Positions 34,001-44,005 of a stretch of DNA of 59,924 nt are shown piece after piece. Origin of the DNA: Catenaria anguillulae PL171 (taxonomy: Eukaryota; Blastocladiomycota; Blastocladiomycetes; Blastocladiales; Catenariaceae); contig MCFL01000146.1 in assembly GCA_002102555.1 (NCBI GenBank), forward strand, positions 1 to 59,924, written 5' to 3'. The notes beneath the pieces are model-generated. The model did not search any database. It was not told the DNA's origin and was given only the letters and a program-made list of their open reading frames with translations. The position numbers were made by a program, and so were the translations under genes. How positions within the stretch are numbered: the stretch's first letter is position 1; every line of letters begins with the position of its first letter.

Positions 34001-34828
34001 CCACCACCACCTCCACTCAGTGCCATTGGGACGGCCAACAAATCTTTCCGCCGTCTACAGCCAGATTCTATACCACATCTCGAGCACGGCATGTCGCCGA
34101 ATGCCTATTTCGCGTCCAATCCACACACACTTGCACCCCAACCTACCTTGCCTCCACACTCACTACCTGCCCAATCACGCCAACCGACTCATGTCCCGAC
34201 GCATTGCTTGCCGTCACCAGCACAGACTCACAGCGACCCTTTTCTTGTAAATCCTGAGCGTGCGGAATGTCCAGGTGCTCTACGTCCTCCATCAGTATTC
34301 CCTCCACCGCAAGCGCAGGCTCCCGCGGCATCTATACACACACGCACTGACGCACCACCATGTTCCCCGGATATTGATCCACCGCCGTTGCCGTCACGAG
34401 CACTGCTGGCATCATCCGGGCTTTTGGCAGTTCGTCCTCTACCCGCGGCAACAATGACTGCTTATCTGCAACTCTCTACTCATCACTTTCTCAACTCACT
34501 GCTCTCGCCCTCGCCACATTGCACGCTTTTGACGCCGCTTGCACACCGCATCTTGTGCTTGGCCATCATGCGTGGCCCGACCCGGCCATTTATCATGGCC
34601 GACGTGTTTCGTGAGGCATTTTTTGGTGAGCCTGCCGACATGACACCACAAAGTGTCAAGGGTGCATTGCGCGAGCTGTTGAGCATGGAGCCGTTGATCG
34701 TGGATGCGGGTGGAAAGGAAGTGGGTAAGGCCCGGGTTGGCTTGGGTGTGAGAGAAATGGAGGGACAGGCTGCTGAGAGCACAATCGAAGAAGACAGGCG
34801 GTTTGTGTTGTGTGAGTGGATCTTGTGA
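31056..34828 (+). CDS. LRER-family protein B (three modules)
   Basis: Two exons, 31056-32465 and 32537-34828, joined by a 71-nt phase-0 intron at the same place as in member A, give about 1233 residues. The N-terminal helix has ETRLLLRHLIQLVAAQQL. Module 1 (about 31880-32360) contains VLAHTLIPARRIP, VVVAIGVECDEHPEGLF and ends GFRLRERVALVVGEVEIP. Module 2 (about 32620-33045) has VAHRLLPNRVLDP, LLPLGFGDCSTIAHLNLL and YMLRERIAVAYAS. An acidic motif QPYVLVLSDDEDDGMDVDD follows. A long Pro/Ser-rich linker leads to module 3 (about 34430-34820) with RILCLAIMRGPTRPFIMADV. Its closest relative here is A. The ATG lies 72 bases from the end of the Harbinger element, so its promoter must be inside or replaced by the transposon end. 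Confidence 0.8.
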
Positions 34829-34963
34829 GTAGATCTTGTGATTGTAATGCCCAAAGACAGGGGTGAATGGCTTGCTTGTATCATTATCTGTCTTGCTATC
34901 CAAATGCTTCGATACATAGATCAGAGATGTTCACAGCACTGGTACTGCATTTCGACAACCACT

Positions 34964-37456
34964 TTACACAATCAGGGCATATCTTTCACGAATCACATAT
35001 AAGCGCCCTGCCGTAATCTGATCTGAGACTTGCTGCTCCACACACTCTAAACCCATCAGCATGACCAGCCTTGTGTGTGGCGGCACAAACACATGCTGTT
35101 TCTCCACTTGCCGTGCCAATCGCATCCACACATGCTCATGCTCCACAATCTGCAACTCGTCCACCGCAAACAGCGGCCTGGACGCCGTACCATTGACCAC
35201 ATTGCGCAACGTCGTCTCATCACATGTGCCGCCGGCATCCATCCCGGCCTCGGCCATGGCCTGCCTGACTGTCATCAGCGAAAACGGCCGTGTAGGCCCA
35301 CGGCCAATGGCGAGTTGAAACACGATCCAGGGCAAGCTTCTGGTTGCGCAATCCGAGACGGCCACGTTGAGGTACCGGGCTTTGCGCTCGGCCGATAGTT
35401 CGCGCGCCGGGACGAGCTCGTGCGCGAGGACGGAGGCGTGGGCATGGATTTGAAGCTGGCCGGAAATGCATCGAGCACTCTCATAGGTTGTTGTGGCCTG
35501 GTCGCGATTGGAAGGTGTCAATGGCAACTGCCCGGTCTGCAACGCATGGACATGTTGGAGGTGAGCTTGAGCTTGAGTGACAGACGCCAGTGGGTCGAAC
35601 TGGGACTGAGCCTCAGGATGCACCATCCTAGCAGCCGCAAGACCGATGGCAAATGCATGAGCAGTCAAACGAGCCTGAAACTCGGCTTGCCATTGAGCTT
35701 GGGCAAGAGCGAGGACGTCGGCTTGCTCCTGCACTTGAGTTGGAACGGTTTGATGGAGAGAGACCTGGTCAGGTCCTTGATGAGAAAAGGCTTTCCGATA
35801 CGGTTCTGGAGGCGCTTGAAGGATCCCTGCTTGCACGGCAGCGGCAGGCAAGTTGGTTGACATCGTGTCAAAAATTGACAGCATGGGTTGTTTTGCTCCC
35901 ACGATCGTCGACAAATCGTCAACCTGCGTAACATTATCGTCGTCGCCTTCCAGCAACGGCCCCAGAATCTTGCCTGACTTTGCTCGTGTCCGGCGGCGAA
36001 AATCCACAATGGCAATCCGCTCCCGCAAGCAATACCGGCGATCGGCTTGCAGTGGCACCTTTGAATTCACGGTCGGCTCCTCAAGCCCAACACACTCGAC
36101 GCCAAGCAACAAACCGAGCTGCGCCTTGTGCGAAATCCGTTCGGCCGCGGTGTCTCCCAACTGAGCAACCAACAAATCCCACAAGTCTCTCCTCAAGTCC
36201 CTGTCCACCGTGGCAAGCAAGAACACGGGTCGATTGAACGCGTAGGAGATAGATCCATTCAAGTTGCTCGAACTCAATGATGATGACAAGGCCGCGCGTA
36301 ACTCGGCATGCGACATGGATTCACCCAACCCGAGCGGAAGCAGCTGCTCGATGACCTTGACAGGTGCGCGGCTTTTACATCCTGGATTGCATAATCGCGC
36401 GCGATACACGGCCGCGGCAGCCGGATCGAGTGTGCGAGGGGGTAACAGTGTGTGGGCAAGAACAAGGGCGCCAGGAGATTGGGTTTGTAGGACGCCGGTG
36501 GCATCATACCGTGAGCGATAGATTTTTTTGCGGCTAGGAATATCGAGACCCAGTGCAGAGGGTGTGCCGAGTGGAATCCGGGGCTGCGTTTCGCCAGCTT
36601 GAGACTGGTCAGGATTGGGAGTGGGCGGTAGTGATGGAAGCGCTGAAAAGAGGGCGGGTATATCGATAGGCGGAGCGGCAGATGCAGAAAGGGCAGGATT
36701 TGCCACTGCCGATAGAGCATCCTGGTGAGACGAATGTGCAAGGAGCGAGGAACTTGGAGCAGTTGATGTTGACAGGAGAGAATCAGGACGTGCAGCAGCT
36801 GTAACGGCAAGCGAAGACGATGCTATCTGGAATTCGAGTAAAAACCCATTGTTAGCCACGTAAAGGCACCGGGATAAGCCGTCGACGCACACCTTTGGAA
36901 ATGATTCGACCATGTCCTGGGCTAACCCTGTTGTTGAAGCCGAGTGACGCCGCTTTGTGGGACCATGAGCAGTGAAAAAGTCGGGCCCAGGTCGTTTCAA
37001 TGTCGAAGGAGGGGAAAGACGACCCGAATCATTGCCGTCAGCGTCAAAATCGACTCGATCTGGATGCCTCGAGCGACTTTGCTCCGGTTCGAATTGCTGG
37101 TTGTCATAAACTTTGCTGGTCTTTTGCAACACACAAGAGGACTCGTGGTCTTCGATGGCAATGAGCAGTTCCACTTGCGTGTCCAAGACCTCGGTCGTGA
37201 GCCGGATTGTATCATCAAGCCGAAAATTAGAACGGTCTGGTTTACTGCCCCCCGTGCCGCTATCGCTCTGGGTATTGTCGGAGGCGCCACGTTCTTGGCC
37301 GAGCTGTGCTGCTACAACGGCTTTTGTGTGCAATAGGGCCAGCAGCTGGTGTAATTTGAAGAGCGACGTTCGGGCCAAGTCAGCGGCCGAAGGCGGCGGT
37401 GTGTCAAGCGGTTCCACGCTGAGACGGCGATTCGGTTCTGGATCGAGAGCAATCAT
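34964..37456 (-). CDS. LRER-family protein C (two modules)
   Basis: An unbroken frame of 830 codons, but a likely 66-nt intron (36892-36827) matches the intron of member D in place and phase and would shorten the product to about 808 residues. The N-terminal helix reads LARTSLFKLHQLLALLHTKA. Module 1 (about 36470-35990) carries LVLAHTLLPPRTLDP, VIEQLLPLGLGESMSHAELR, FNRPVFLLATVDRDLRRDLW, then LGLLLGVECVGLEEPTVNSK and YCLRERIAIVDF. Module 2 (about 35430-34970) carries SVLAHELVPARELSAE, LAIGRGPTRPFSLMTVRQAM, RPLFAVDELQIVEHEHVWMR and YVIRERYALIV at the very end. The gene converges on B with 135 bases between stops and is head-to-tail with D. Confidence 0.8.
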   Translation of the reverse strand: MIALDPEPNRRLSVEPLDTPPPSAADLARTSLFKLHQLLALLHTKAVVAAQLGQERGASDNTQSDSGTGGSKPDRSNFRLDDTIRLTTEVLDTQVELLIAIEDHESSCVLQKTSKVYDNQQFEPEQSRSRHPDRVDFDADGNDSGRLSPPSTLKRPGPDFFTAHGPTKRRHSASTTGLAQDMVESFPKVCVDGLSRCLYVANNGFLLEFQIASSSLAVTAAARPDSLLSTSTAPSSSLLAHSSHQDALSAVANPALSASAAPPIDIPALFSALPSLPPTPNPDQSQAGETQPRIPLGTPSALGLDIPSRKKIYRSRYDATGVLQTQSPGALVLAHTLLPPRTLDPAAAAVYRARLCNPGCKSRAPVKVIEQLLPLGLGESMSHAELRAALSSSLSSSNLNGSISYAFNRPVFLLATVDRDLRRDLWDLLVAQLGDTAAERISHKAQLGLLLGVECVGLEEPTVNSKVPLQADRRYCLRERIAIVDFRRRTRAKSGKILGPLLEGDDDNVTQVDDLSTIVGAKQPMLSIFDTMSTNLPAAAVQAGILQAPPEPYRKAFSHQGPDQVSLHQTVPTQVQEQADVLALAQAQWQAEFQARLTAHAFAIGLAAARMVHPEAQSQFDPLASVTQAQAHLQHVHALQTGQLPLTPSNRDQATTTYESARCISGQLQIHAHASVLAHELVPARELSAERKARYLNVAVSDCATRSLPWIVFQLAIGRGPTRPFSLMTVRQAMAEAGMDAGGTCDETTLRNVVNGTASRPLFAVDELQIVEHEHVWMRLARQVEKQHVFVPPHTRLVMLMGLECVEQQVSDQITAGRLYVIRERYALIV

Positions 37457-37671
37457 GTCGGCGGCTGAAACGGTCGTGTATTGAGGTTGCCAAGAGTCTC
37501 ACGAGTTCCATTGGTCGACCACATATATCTTCGGTGACAATTTCTTTCAAGTCCGTCGCCCTCGCTGCCTTCCCGCTAAGTTGATGCATCGAACTCCATT
37601 TGTGCGCGTTGTGCGCGAGTTCAGAGTGAAAAGGACGGAGAAGGAAACACAGCAGGCACAAAAATTGGTGT

Positions 37672-40233
37672 TCACTGAATCAATGCATACCTCTCCCGCA
37701 CCACATACATACGTTCGGCCACCGCGGGCACTTGATCCATCTCTCTCGGCAACTCAAGCCCAACAATCTCCAGTCCCAACAGCATAACCAGCCGCGCTTC
37801 ATCCGACACCCGACCCTCGCCCGATTCGCCCTCTGCCGCCTCCACAAGCCGTCGGTACACATGCCGATGCTCTTCAATATCTAGCTCGTCCACAACAAAC
37901 AAGGGTCGCGCGACCGTGTTCCTGAGCGCACCGTAGAACGTCGTGTCATGATACCTGCGCTCCATGCCGGAATCGGCCAAGGCGCGCTTGACTTCGGCAT
38001 GCGAAAATGGGTTGCTGTGTCCACGGCGCATGGCGTACGCAAAGACATGAAACGGTAAGCTGGACTCCTTGAAGTATGGCTGTGCCTTGGCAATGTACTG
38101 GACCTGGAGCTCGGTGGGAATATCGCGTGCAGGGACCAGCTCGTGTGCTAGAACCGTTTCGTTCGATTGGACTTGAAGGCGACCGGAACTGTAGCGCAGT
38201 TTGATGCCGAGCTTTGCAGATGCGGAAGCGATGAAGGGCGGAAACGCAAGCTGATCTGGGGCTTCCGTTGACGATTTGGCTTGACTTGCATTGGGTGGTC
38301 GAAGTGTACTCATATCGCCAACATCCGAGTCTCGCTCCTCCGGGCTCGAGTCGTCGTCCTCGCCCGACGCCTGCTCGTGCTCATTTCCTTGATCGATTTC
38401 ATATGACGAGTCCTCGTCCTGCATGTCCCGTTCGTAGATGGCCGTCCTTGGCACTTGACGCACCACCACAATTGCAACTCGTTCGCGCACGCAATACATC
38501 CGATCCTGCTCGCGCGGCACTTGCGAGTCTGCCGTTGGCTCCTCCAATCCAACACACTCGACGCTCAGCAGCAGCCCCAGAACCGCCTCTGCGGGTATCT
38601 CAATCGATCCAGGCGCACTTGCCACCAATGCGTCCCACAAATCCTGGCGCGTGTCACGGGTGACTGTACCAACCAAGAAAACGGGCCGGTTGAACGAGTA
38701 CAAGATATCGCGGACCTTTTTGGGATTGGGTGAGAGTGTTGCGTACACTTGCCCATGGTCCTTGTGCACACCAAAGCCGAGTGGAAGTAGAAGCTCAATC
38801 ATCTTGTAGGGAGAGCGATTCTTGAACAGCGCATTTTGTTGAAGAAGTGCAAGGTACCCCGCGGCTGTCATAGAATCCAACTGACGCGCGGGGAGAAATG
38901 TGTGGTGAAGGACAAAGCTACTGCGAGCGTGTGTGAGCAGGTTGCCCCTCGAGCCATACCGAGTTCGGTACGGCTGGTAGCTCATCAACTTGTTCAGTTT
39001 GGCCATGAAAGCGACAGGGGTGGCATGTTGAATTGCTGGCGCGGCTGCTGGGACGGCGTGCGGCGTGGCAGATGGCGGCGGTGGAATTGAAGGAAGTGAC
39101 GCAAATAGGGTAGCCATGTCAAGTGGAGCAGCGAGCACAGCGAGAAGCGCTGGTGCGGGAGCAGTATCTTGCCTGGTTACTTGTTCATCCATCTGCGAAA
39201 AGCATCAGCAAGGTGAATCAGAATGGGATGCAAGGTCCCCGAGATCACATAAATAGAGGACGGGTACCAGTGCAGCTGAATCGACCAATGATGGTGGAGC
39301 AGGTGCCACCCGTGGGCGCTTTGTCTTCAATGCAGTGTGCATGTCGCATCCTTGTCTTTTCGCGGCAGGTGCTGCATTTGGTGCAGGCGCTGATGATGGC
39401 GCCACGATTGACTGACGCGAGTCGGCATCGGGATGGTGGGAACTCTTGTTGCACTGCTCTTGCTCTGTAATTGGGCCGTTGAGGCTCCCTTGCGGTGATT
39501 GGTTAACGATTGGGTCGGATGTGGATTGTCCAGTTGCGGGCAGTGCCGTTTTGGGTGGTGAGGGCAATTGTTGAAAGCACGATTGAGGCGGGGTGACTGT
39601 TGTCGGATCGATGCGCAGACTTGGCGGTTGCAAATGATCATGCCGCCGTCTTTCGGTCTCGGTCGGATTCAATTGTTGCAGCATATGTGGAGCAAACACT
39701 TGATCTTTGAATGAGCCGCTTTGAATTCCGGCTGGCTCGTATCGGCGTACGTGATGAGAAAATGGCACTGCCAAGAGTCGTGATCTCAACTGGCCATCTC
39801 GTGTTTTGGCAGCGAGCAGCCGAAGTTGGAGTGTAGCGCAGGAAACACATGCGTTCTTTGAGGTTTCTTGTGCGCAACCACAATGACCGTGTTCTTTGGC
39901 GACACAAAGGCCCTCGTTGATTTGTGGCGGCGTATCGAATGCTGGTTGGGAGGAAACGAGCCTTTGAATGGCTTGAAGAAGTTGGGTTTGTGATCCAAGG
40001 AGCTCATTGGTGAGAGCAATAGCGTCGCCAAGCTGAGAGGTTGCTTGCGCCCCGCTCGTCGGAAAAGTGGTGGCGGCATTCCCGGACAAGCTAAACGCAA
40101 TGACGGCAACCGACGCCGCATGTGAATGCAGCACGGCCAGTAACTGGTGTAATTTGACGAGTGATGTCTGTGCGAGATCAATGGCTGTATTCGAAGCGCC
40201 AGGCGAAGGCGTGGCATTCAAGTCTTGCATCAT
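37672..40233 (-). CDS. LRER-family protein D (two modules)
   Basis: Two exons, 40233-39268 and 39192-37672 (75-nt phase-0 intron), give about 828 residues. The N-terminal helix LAQTSLVKLHQLLAVLHSHA is nearly that of C. Module 1 (about 38920-38470) has FVLHHTFLPARQLDS, MIELLLPLGFGVHKDHGQVY, FNRPVFLVGTVTRDTRQDLW and LLLSVECVGLEEPTADSQVP ending CVRERVAIVVV. An acidic linker separates module 2 (about 38150-37675), which has TVLAHELVPARDIPTE, MRRGHSNPFSHAEVKRALAD in place of the usual RGPTRPF, RPLFVVDELDIEEHRHVYRR and VVRERYALIQ. C and D are a tandem duplicate pair with a 215-base spacer. Confidence 0.8.
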
Positions 40234-41595
40234 GGTGACCGCCGTCTGTAGTGTTGACGCGTGCGGGAACGAGCATGTAGGTATTTAGCTGAGCGGAAGC
40301 AGGAGGACGCAGCCGACTCGTTTCTCCCGGATTTTTTTACTGATTTCCAAGACGGAGGGTCAGCGGCGAAGATTGCCTCAAGTTTTGAATACAATCATGG
40401 CAAGGATGGTCAATGTGTATACCTTCAGCACGCGTTCGAGCCACTCACGCGAGGTATGGCGACGCCCTGTAGCAACCACCATGCTCAAATCTGTCTGGTC
40501 GCCTCCCACGCCATAAGCTTGCTTGTCCAACATGCTGGGATGGTATGGTTACCTGGACAGCCCACCCAGAAACGGCACCGCAAACCCGTATGCGGCCAAA
40601 AGGGAACATCCGAGTCACACTTCACTTCACACTCGCTGCTCCCGAGCAACGCTGTGATCCATTCGAAAAGGCAAAACCTCGACAAAGCCCCAGCGCGTCA
40701 CTGCGACCCCCTCATCCACGGAAACACCATTCGCGACACATCCGTCACTCCCAGTGACGACCAGATTCCCATCCCATCCCACAAGTTGGTAAGTACATAC
40801 GCCAATGCCTTGTTTCGACCATGCAGCGACCAAGCAGCGACCTCGCATCGTCGGTTATTGTCGATTGTCGGCATCAGTGGGCATCCGTTGCGTGCGTTGA
40901 GGTTAATGTTGAGTCGCGTCGAGACGTGACGGCACTGCTGGCGATGTAACCGATGACTCGGTTGGGGATGGGATGCGAATATCGTCATCACTGGGAGTGA
41001 CAGTGCCATGGGCATGTGTCTTGTAACGGACATTGCAAGGAACACGATATAGAGGAAAATGGCAATGTTTGCCTCATTGCCACATGGATCGCAACATTGC
41101 TTGAAAGTACGAAATGTGTGAGATGAAATGTCATTTGGATTTTCCTTCATTGCCTGCAGCTTGAATGCTGAAAACGGGCTGCATGAGCTGTAACCAGCAA
41201 ACAAGGTCTTTGCACATTAAGGCACCCACATTTTGAGGCAAGCGTCAGTGTTTCCCGTCCGGGCCGCGGTTGTCTCATCAATCATCGCGTCTCATCACGA
41301 TCATCTCCTGTTGGGCCAGGTCCTTCATGCCCAGGACATGGTGGGAGGATACGAGGGCTCCTCAGTACTGGAACATCATGATTGGCGTTAAAGAGCCCAT
41401 GAATCGTATTGCTTCAGCTAATTTCCAGTTGCGTCGAAAACTGTATGAAATGTCATATGACAAACCTCTGGAATACTTTCCTCGCGCCCTGCAGGCGGTC
41501 GATCGGCAATGTGGTTCGAGGCACTTCGATCTATCGTCTCCTCAGTCATGTTTCCACACACCCACTTCGATCAAACGAATCCACTCGAAGCCAAA
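40234..41595. other. intergenic 1.4 kb, no gene recognised
   Basis: Upstream of D. A 222-codon plus-strand frame from 40261 overlaps the presumed promoter of D and has no similarity or domain-like features; I do not treat it as a gene. The rest lacks consistent coding signals. Confidence 0.45.
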
Positions 41596-43507
41596 ATGAA
41601 ATGCTCACCATCACCCGCATTCCCGAATACGCCGTCATCGTCGCCGGTATCCTCCCTTCCACAGCCACAGCCGTCCGCACGAGCCGTAAGTTCGCTCTCG
41701 CCATTCCCTGCATGGCCGGCGGTCCCCGTGCATGAGGTGACATGTCAACACCCAGCCCATCACTGAAATCGATAGCCATCCCCTGACTACGGTCGCCACC
41801 ACGCCGGCTTGGGCGCCCTTCATCTCGGTTGCTCCCACCAAACATGCCCACCCTTGTCAAGTACAACCCCATGACGGCCACGGCAACTGTGACCTCTCTC
41901 CAACCAGTTGCTTTCAACCCGCAGTGTCGCCACCACGGACGACACCACCGAGGCATGGGCGCGGTCCGAACGGCAGCATGTCTCGAGCTCGTTTCTGTCG
42001 TCGCTGCCGTCGCAGAGCATGTCAACCTGCCACGATCAAGGCGCAATCTGCTCGCACTCGCTATGTCCTCAACCTCTGGTTCCGTTTTGCCTCATCGCAC
42101 CGCCTGGCCACCGTCTGCCTGCCTTTGCCCGATCCAACCGAACTGTTTCACCTGACCAGCGCCGACCCCATCACTCTGCTGTTGACCCACTTCATGATAT
42201 ACTCCTCAAGCCCAGCTTTTTCTCATTGGTGTTTGGTTTGATGGATTGGTGTGTACGCATGGCATGTTATGGTTGCCAGAGTGTCGAGTCGACAGACTGT
42301 TGACATTTGGTTGTGCCATGCATAGGAGTTTTTTGTTGAGTCTGATATCGCGATGGTGGAGCCCCGACTGAAGCGGTATGTTGACAGCCTGGATAACGAG
42401 GAGCTCGCGGTTGAGTTTTGCTCAATTGCCCGTGATGCATTGGGTCACTGCCGCAAGCATGTCAAGGGCCGGCTCATGAGTATGTTCATTCCTTGCGACG
42501 TTCCCTTCTGCTTACGCACATGATTGTTCTCGCTTGGACACCTCTCCACACCTTGGCACCTCCAACGCATCCCAATCTATGGCTACCGTCCCTCCACTCT
42601 TTACTCACCCAACTGCTTTGCTTACCACCGTTATTACTCCGTAATAGGTTGCGATTCGGACCCGAGAAAGGCCCAAAAACTTGCTTCGGCACCACTATTT
42701 CAATGGGCCAAACAAGTGTCTGGGTCCACCATCAGGTCGCGCAAAAATGGAACGACGGCAAGGCCCTTCAAGCGCGGTATGCCAAGTTGGTACGCATGTA
42801 CCGCACTGCATTGCTGAATCCACGCCCAGCTGACCTGCTCTGGCACTGCGACCTTGACTGTGCGTGTAGCATGTTCCGCGACTCGCCCGCGCACTGCGGC
42901 GTCAATGCGACCAGTGTGCCGTCCGCCCGCGGCAAAAAGAAGCGCAAGGTGACTGTGGCTGCCGACGGCGATGGCCTCCAAGGTGAGCCCGTTGACGGCC
43001 GAAGAACTGGTCGCCAAGGAGACGGATACCCGCTTTGTTTGCCCCGACGTTGAGGTTGCCGAGGGGCTGCTTCGCGTCATCACGACGTTGCAGAAGAGCT
43101 CGGAGATGTATTGGGACGCATACGCGAAATTTGTGGAGTGGTGTGAGAAGCGCGGGTTGACTGACGAGACGATTGTGCAGGCGGATGTGTCGTTGTACAC
43201 GTCAGAGCCGCCGACGCCTCGTTCAGCGGGTGGCACGGCCAGCTCGGGTGCAAGCACGAGTATTGGGCCGGGTGAGGCAGACCTGGGTGGCGAAGCGGCG
43301 GCAAGTGTTTCGGTGAGCACGGGCATGGCGGGCGTGATTGGAGGTGGCGGCACCATGGCCGTGGGTGGATCCGCGGCAGCCCCGGATACACCGACACCGG
43401 CGTCGCGGCCGTATTTGGGCTTGTGGAGGCCGTCGGCGGCGAGGAGGCAGTTGGCCGGGCCGCATGGGCCGTCATCATCCGGGGTGGGGAGCCTCAGAGG
43501 GCAGTGA
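41596..43507 (+). CDS. unknown six-exon gene
   Basis: No family recognised. I infer exons 41596-41685, 41756-42235, 42326-42479, 42648-42715, 42763-42948 and 43019-43507, all in phase, giving about 488 residues. The first donor (GTAAGT) is strong; the two borders around 42716-43018 are the least certain. Exon 2 has an Arg/Cys-rich part (RARFCRRCRRRACQ) then a hydrophobic, globular-looking part (RTRYVLNLWFRFASSHRLAT). Exon 3 reads ESDIAMVEPRLKRYVDSLDN. Exon 5 has a Cys/His cluster (LLWHCDLDCACSMFRDSPAH) and then a basic stretch (GKKKRK) that could be a nuclear signal. Exon 6 is helical (VAEGLLRVITTLQKSSEMYW) before a Gly/Ala/Pro-rich tail. A nuclear protein with a small metal site is conceivable. 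Confidence 0.5.
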
Positions 43508-44005
43508 GTAGAATGTGGCGGCAGCAGGAAATGAGGGATGGGGCGGGGGAGGTTTAAGGAAGTGCGTTGGGTTTGCGGACTTGGATTTGTGTGTCGGGAA
43601 CGGATGTAATGTGACAAATAGACTGGTGCCTTTCATCATTCTTTGACCTGGCGCTTAGAGAGCGATGGCGGGCGAATACCAGGCTGGATCTGGGCATGGA
43701 ATATGGAATGGGCTCAACAGCTGCGGGTCATCGACAGACCTCACCCAACTCCGGCCGTCCATCTCGGCTCTCGTGGGTGCTCTTTGGCGCGTGGATATGT
43801 AGACCCGCGGTCGCGCGAGACAATAATCTGCAAGTGATCGTAAGAGTAAGAGGGACTTTTGCAGCAGCTGGCATGGGCGGGTGTCGCCCGTCATGGCATG
43901 ACATGACCGATCACCCTACGATAGACTCGACGCAATAACACCCGTGCTCAAGCGCTCGCATAGTTTCGCCGTCCATCAACACTTGCAGTGATCGGTATAC
44001 CCGAA
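43508..44005. other. intergenic spacer upstream of LRER-family E
   Basis: No gene recognised. It holds the 3' end of the unknown six-exon gene and the promoter of member E. A possible splice acceptor (CTTGCAG, ending near 43988) just before the E frame leaves open an additional 5' exon. Confidence 0.4.

Noticed and set aside
31056-34828. Two separate genes, 31056-32486 and 32555-34828
   Set aside because: They are one gene: a 71-nt phase-0 intron joins them at the same place as in member A.
40261-40929. A 222-codon plus-strand frame as a gene
   Set aside because: No similarity, no domain-like features, and it lies over the presumed promoter of member D.
42700-43020. Ultra-short introns of 20-34 nt in the unknown six-exon gene
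   Set aside because: Other in-phase acceptors give introns of 47 and 70 nt, which fit the rest of the window.
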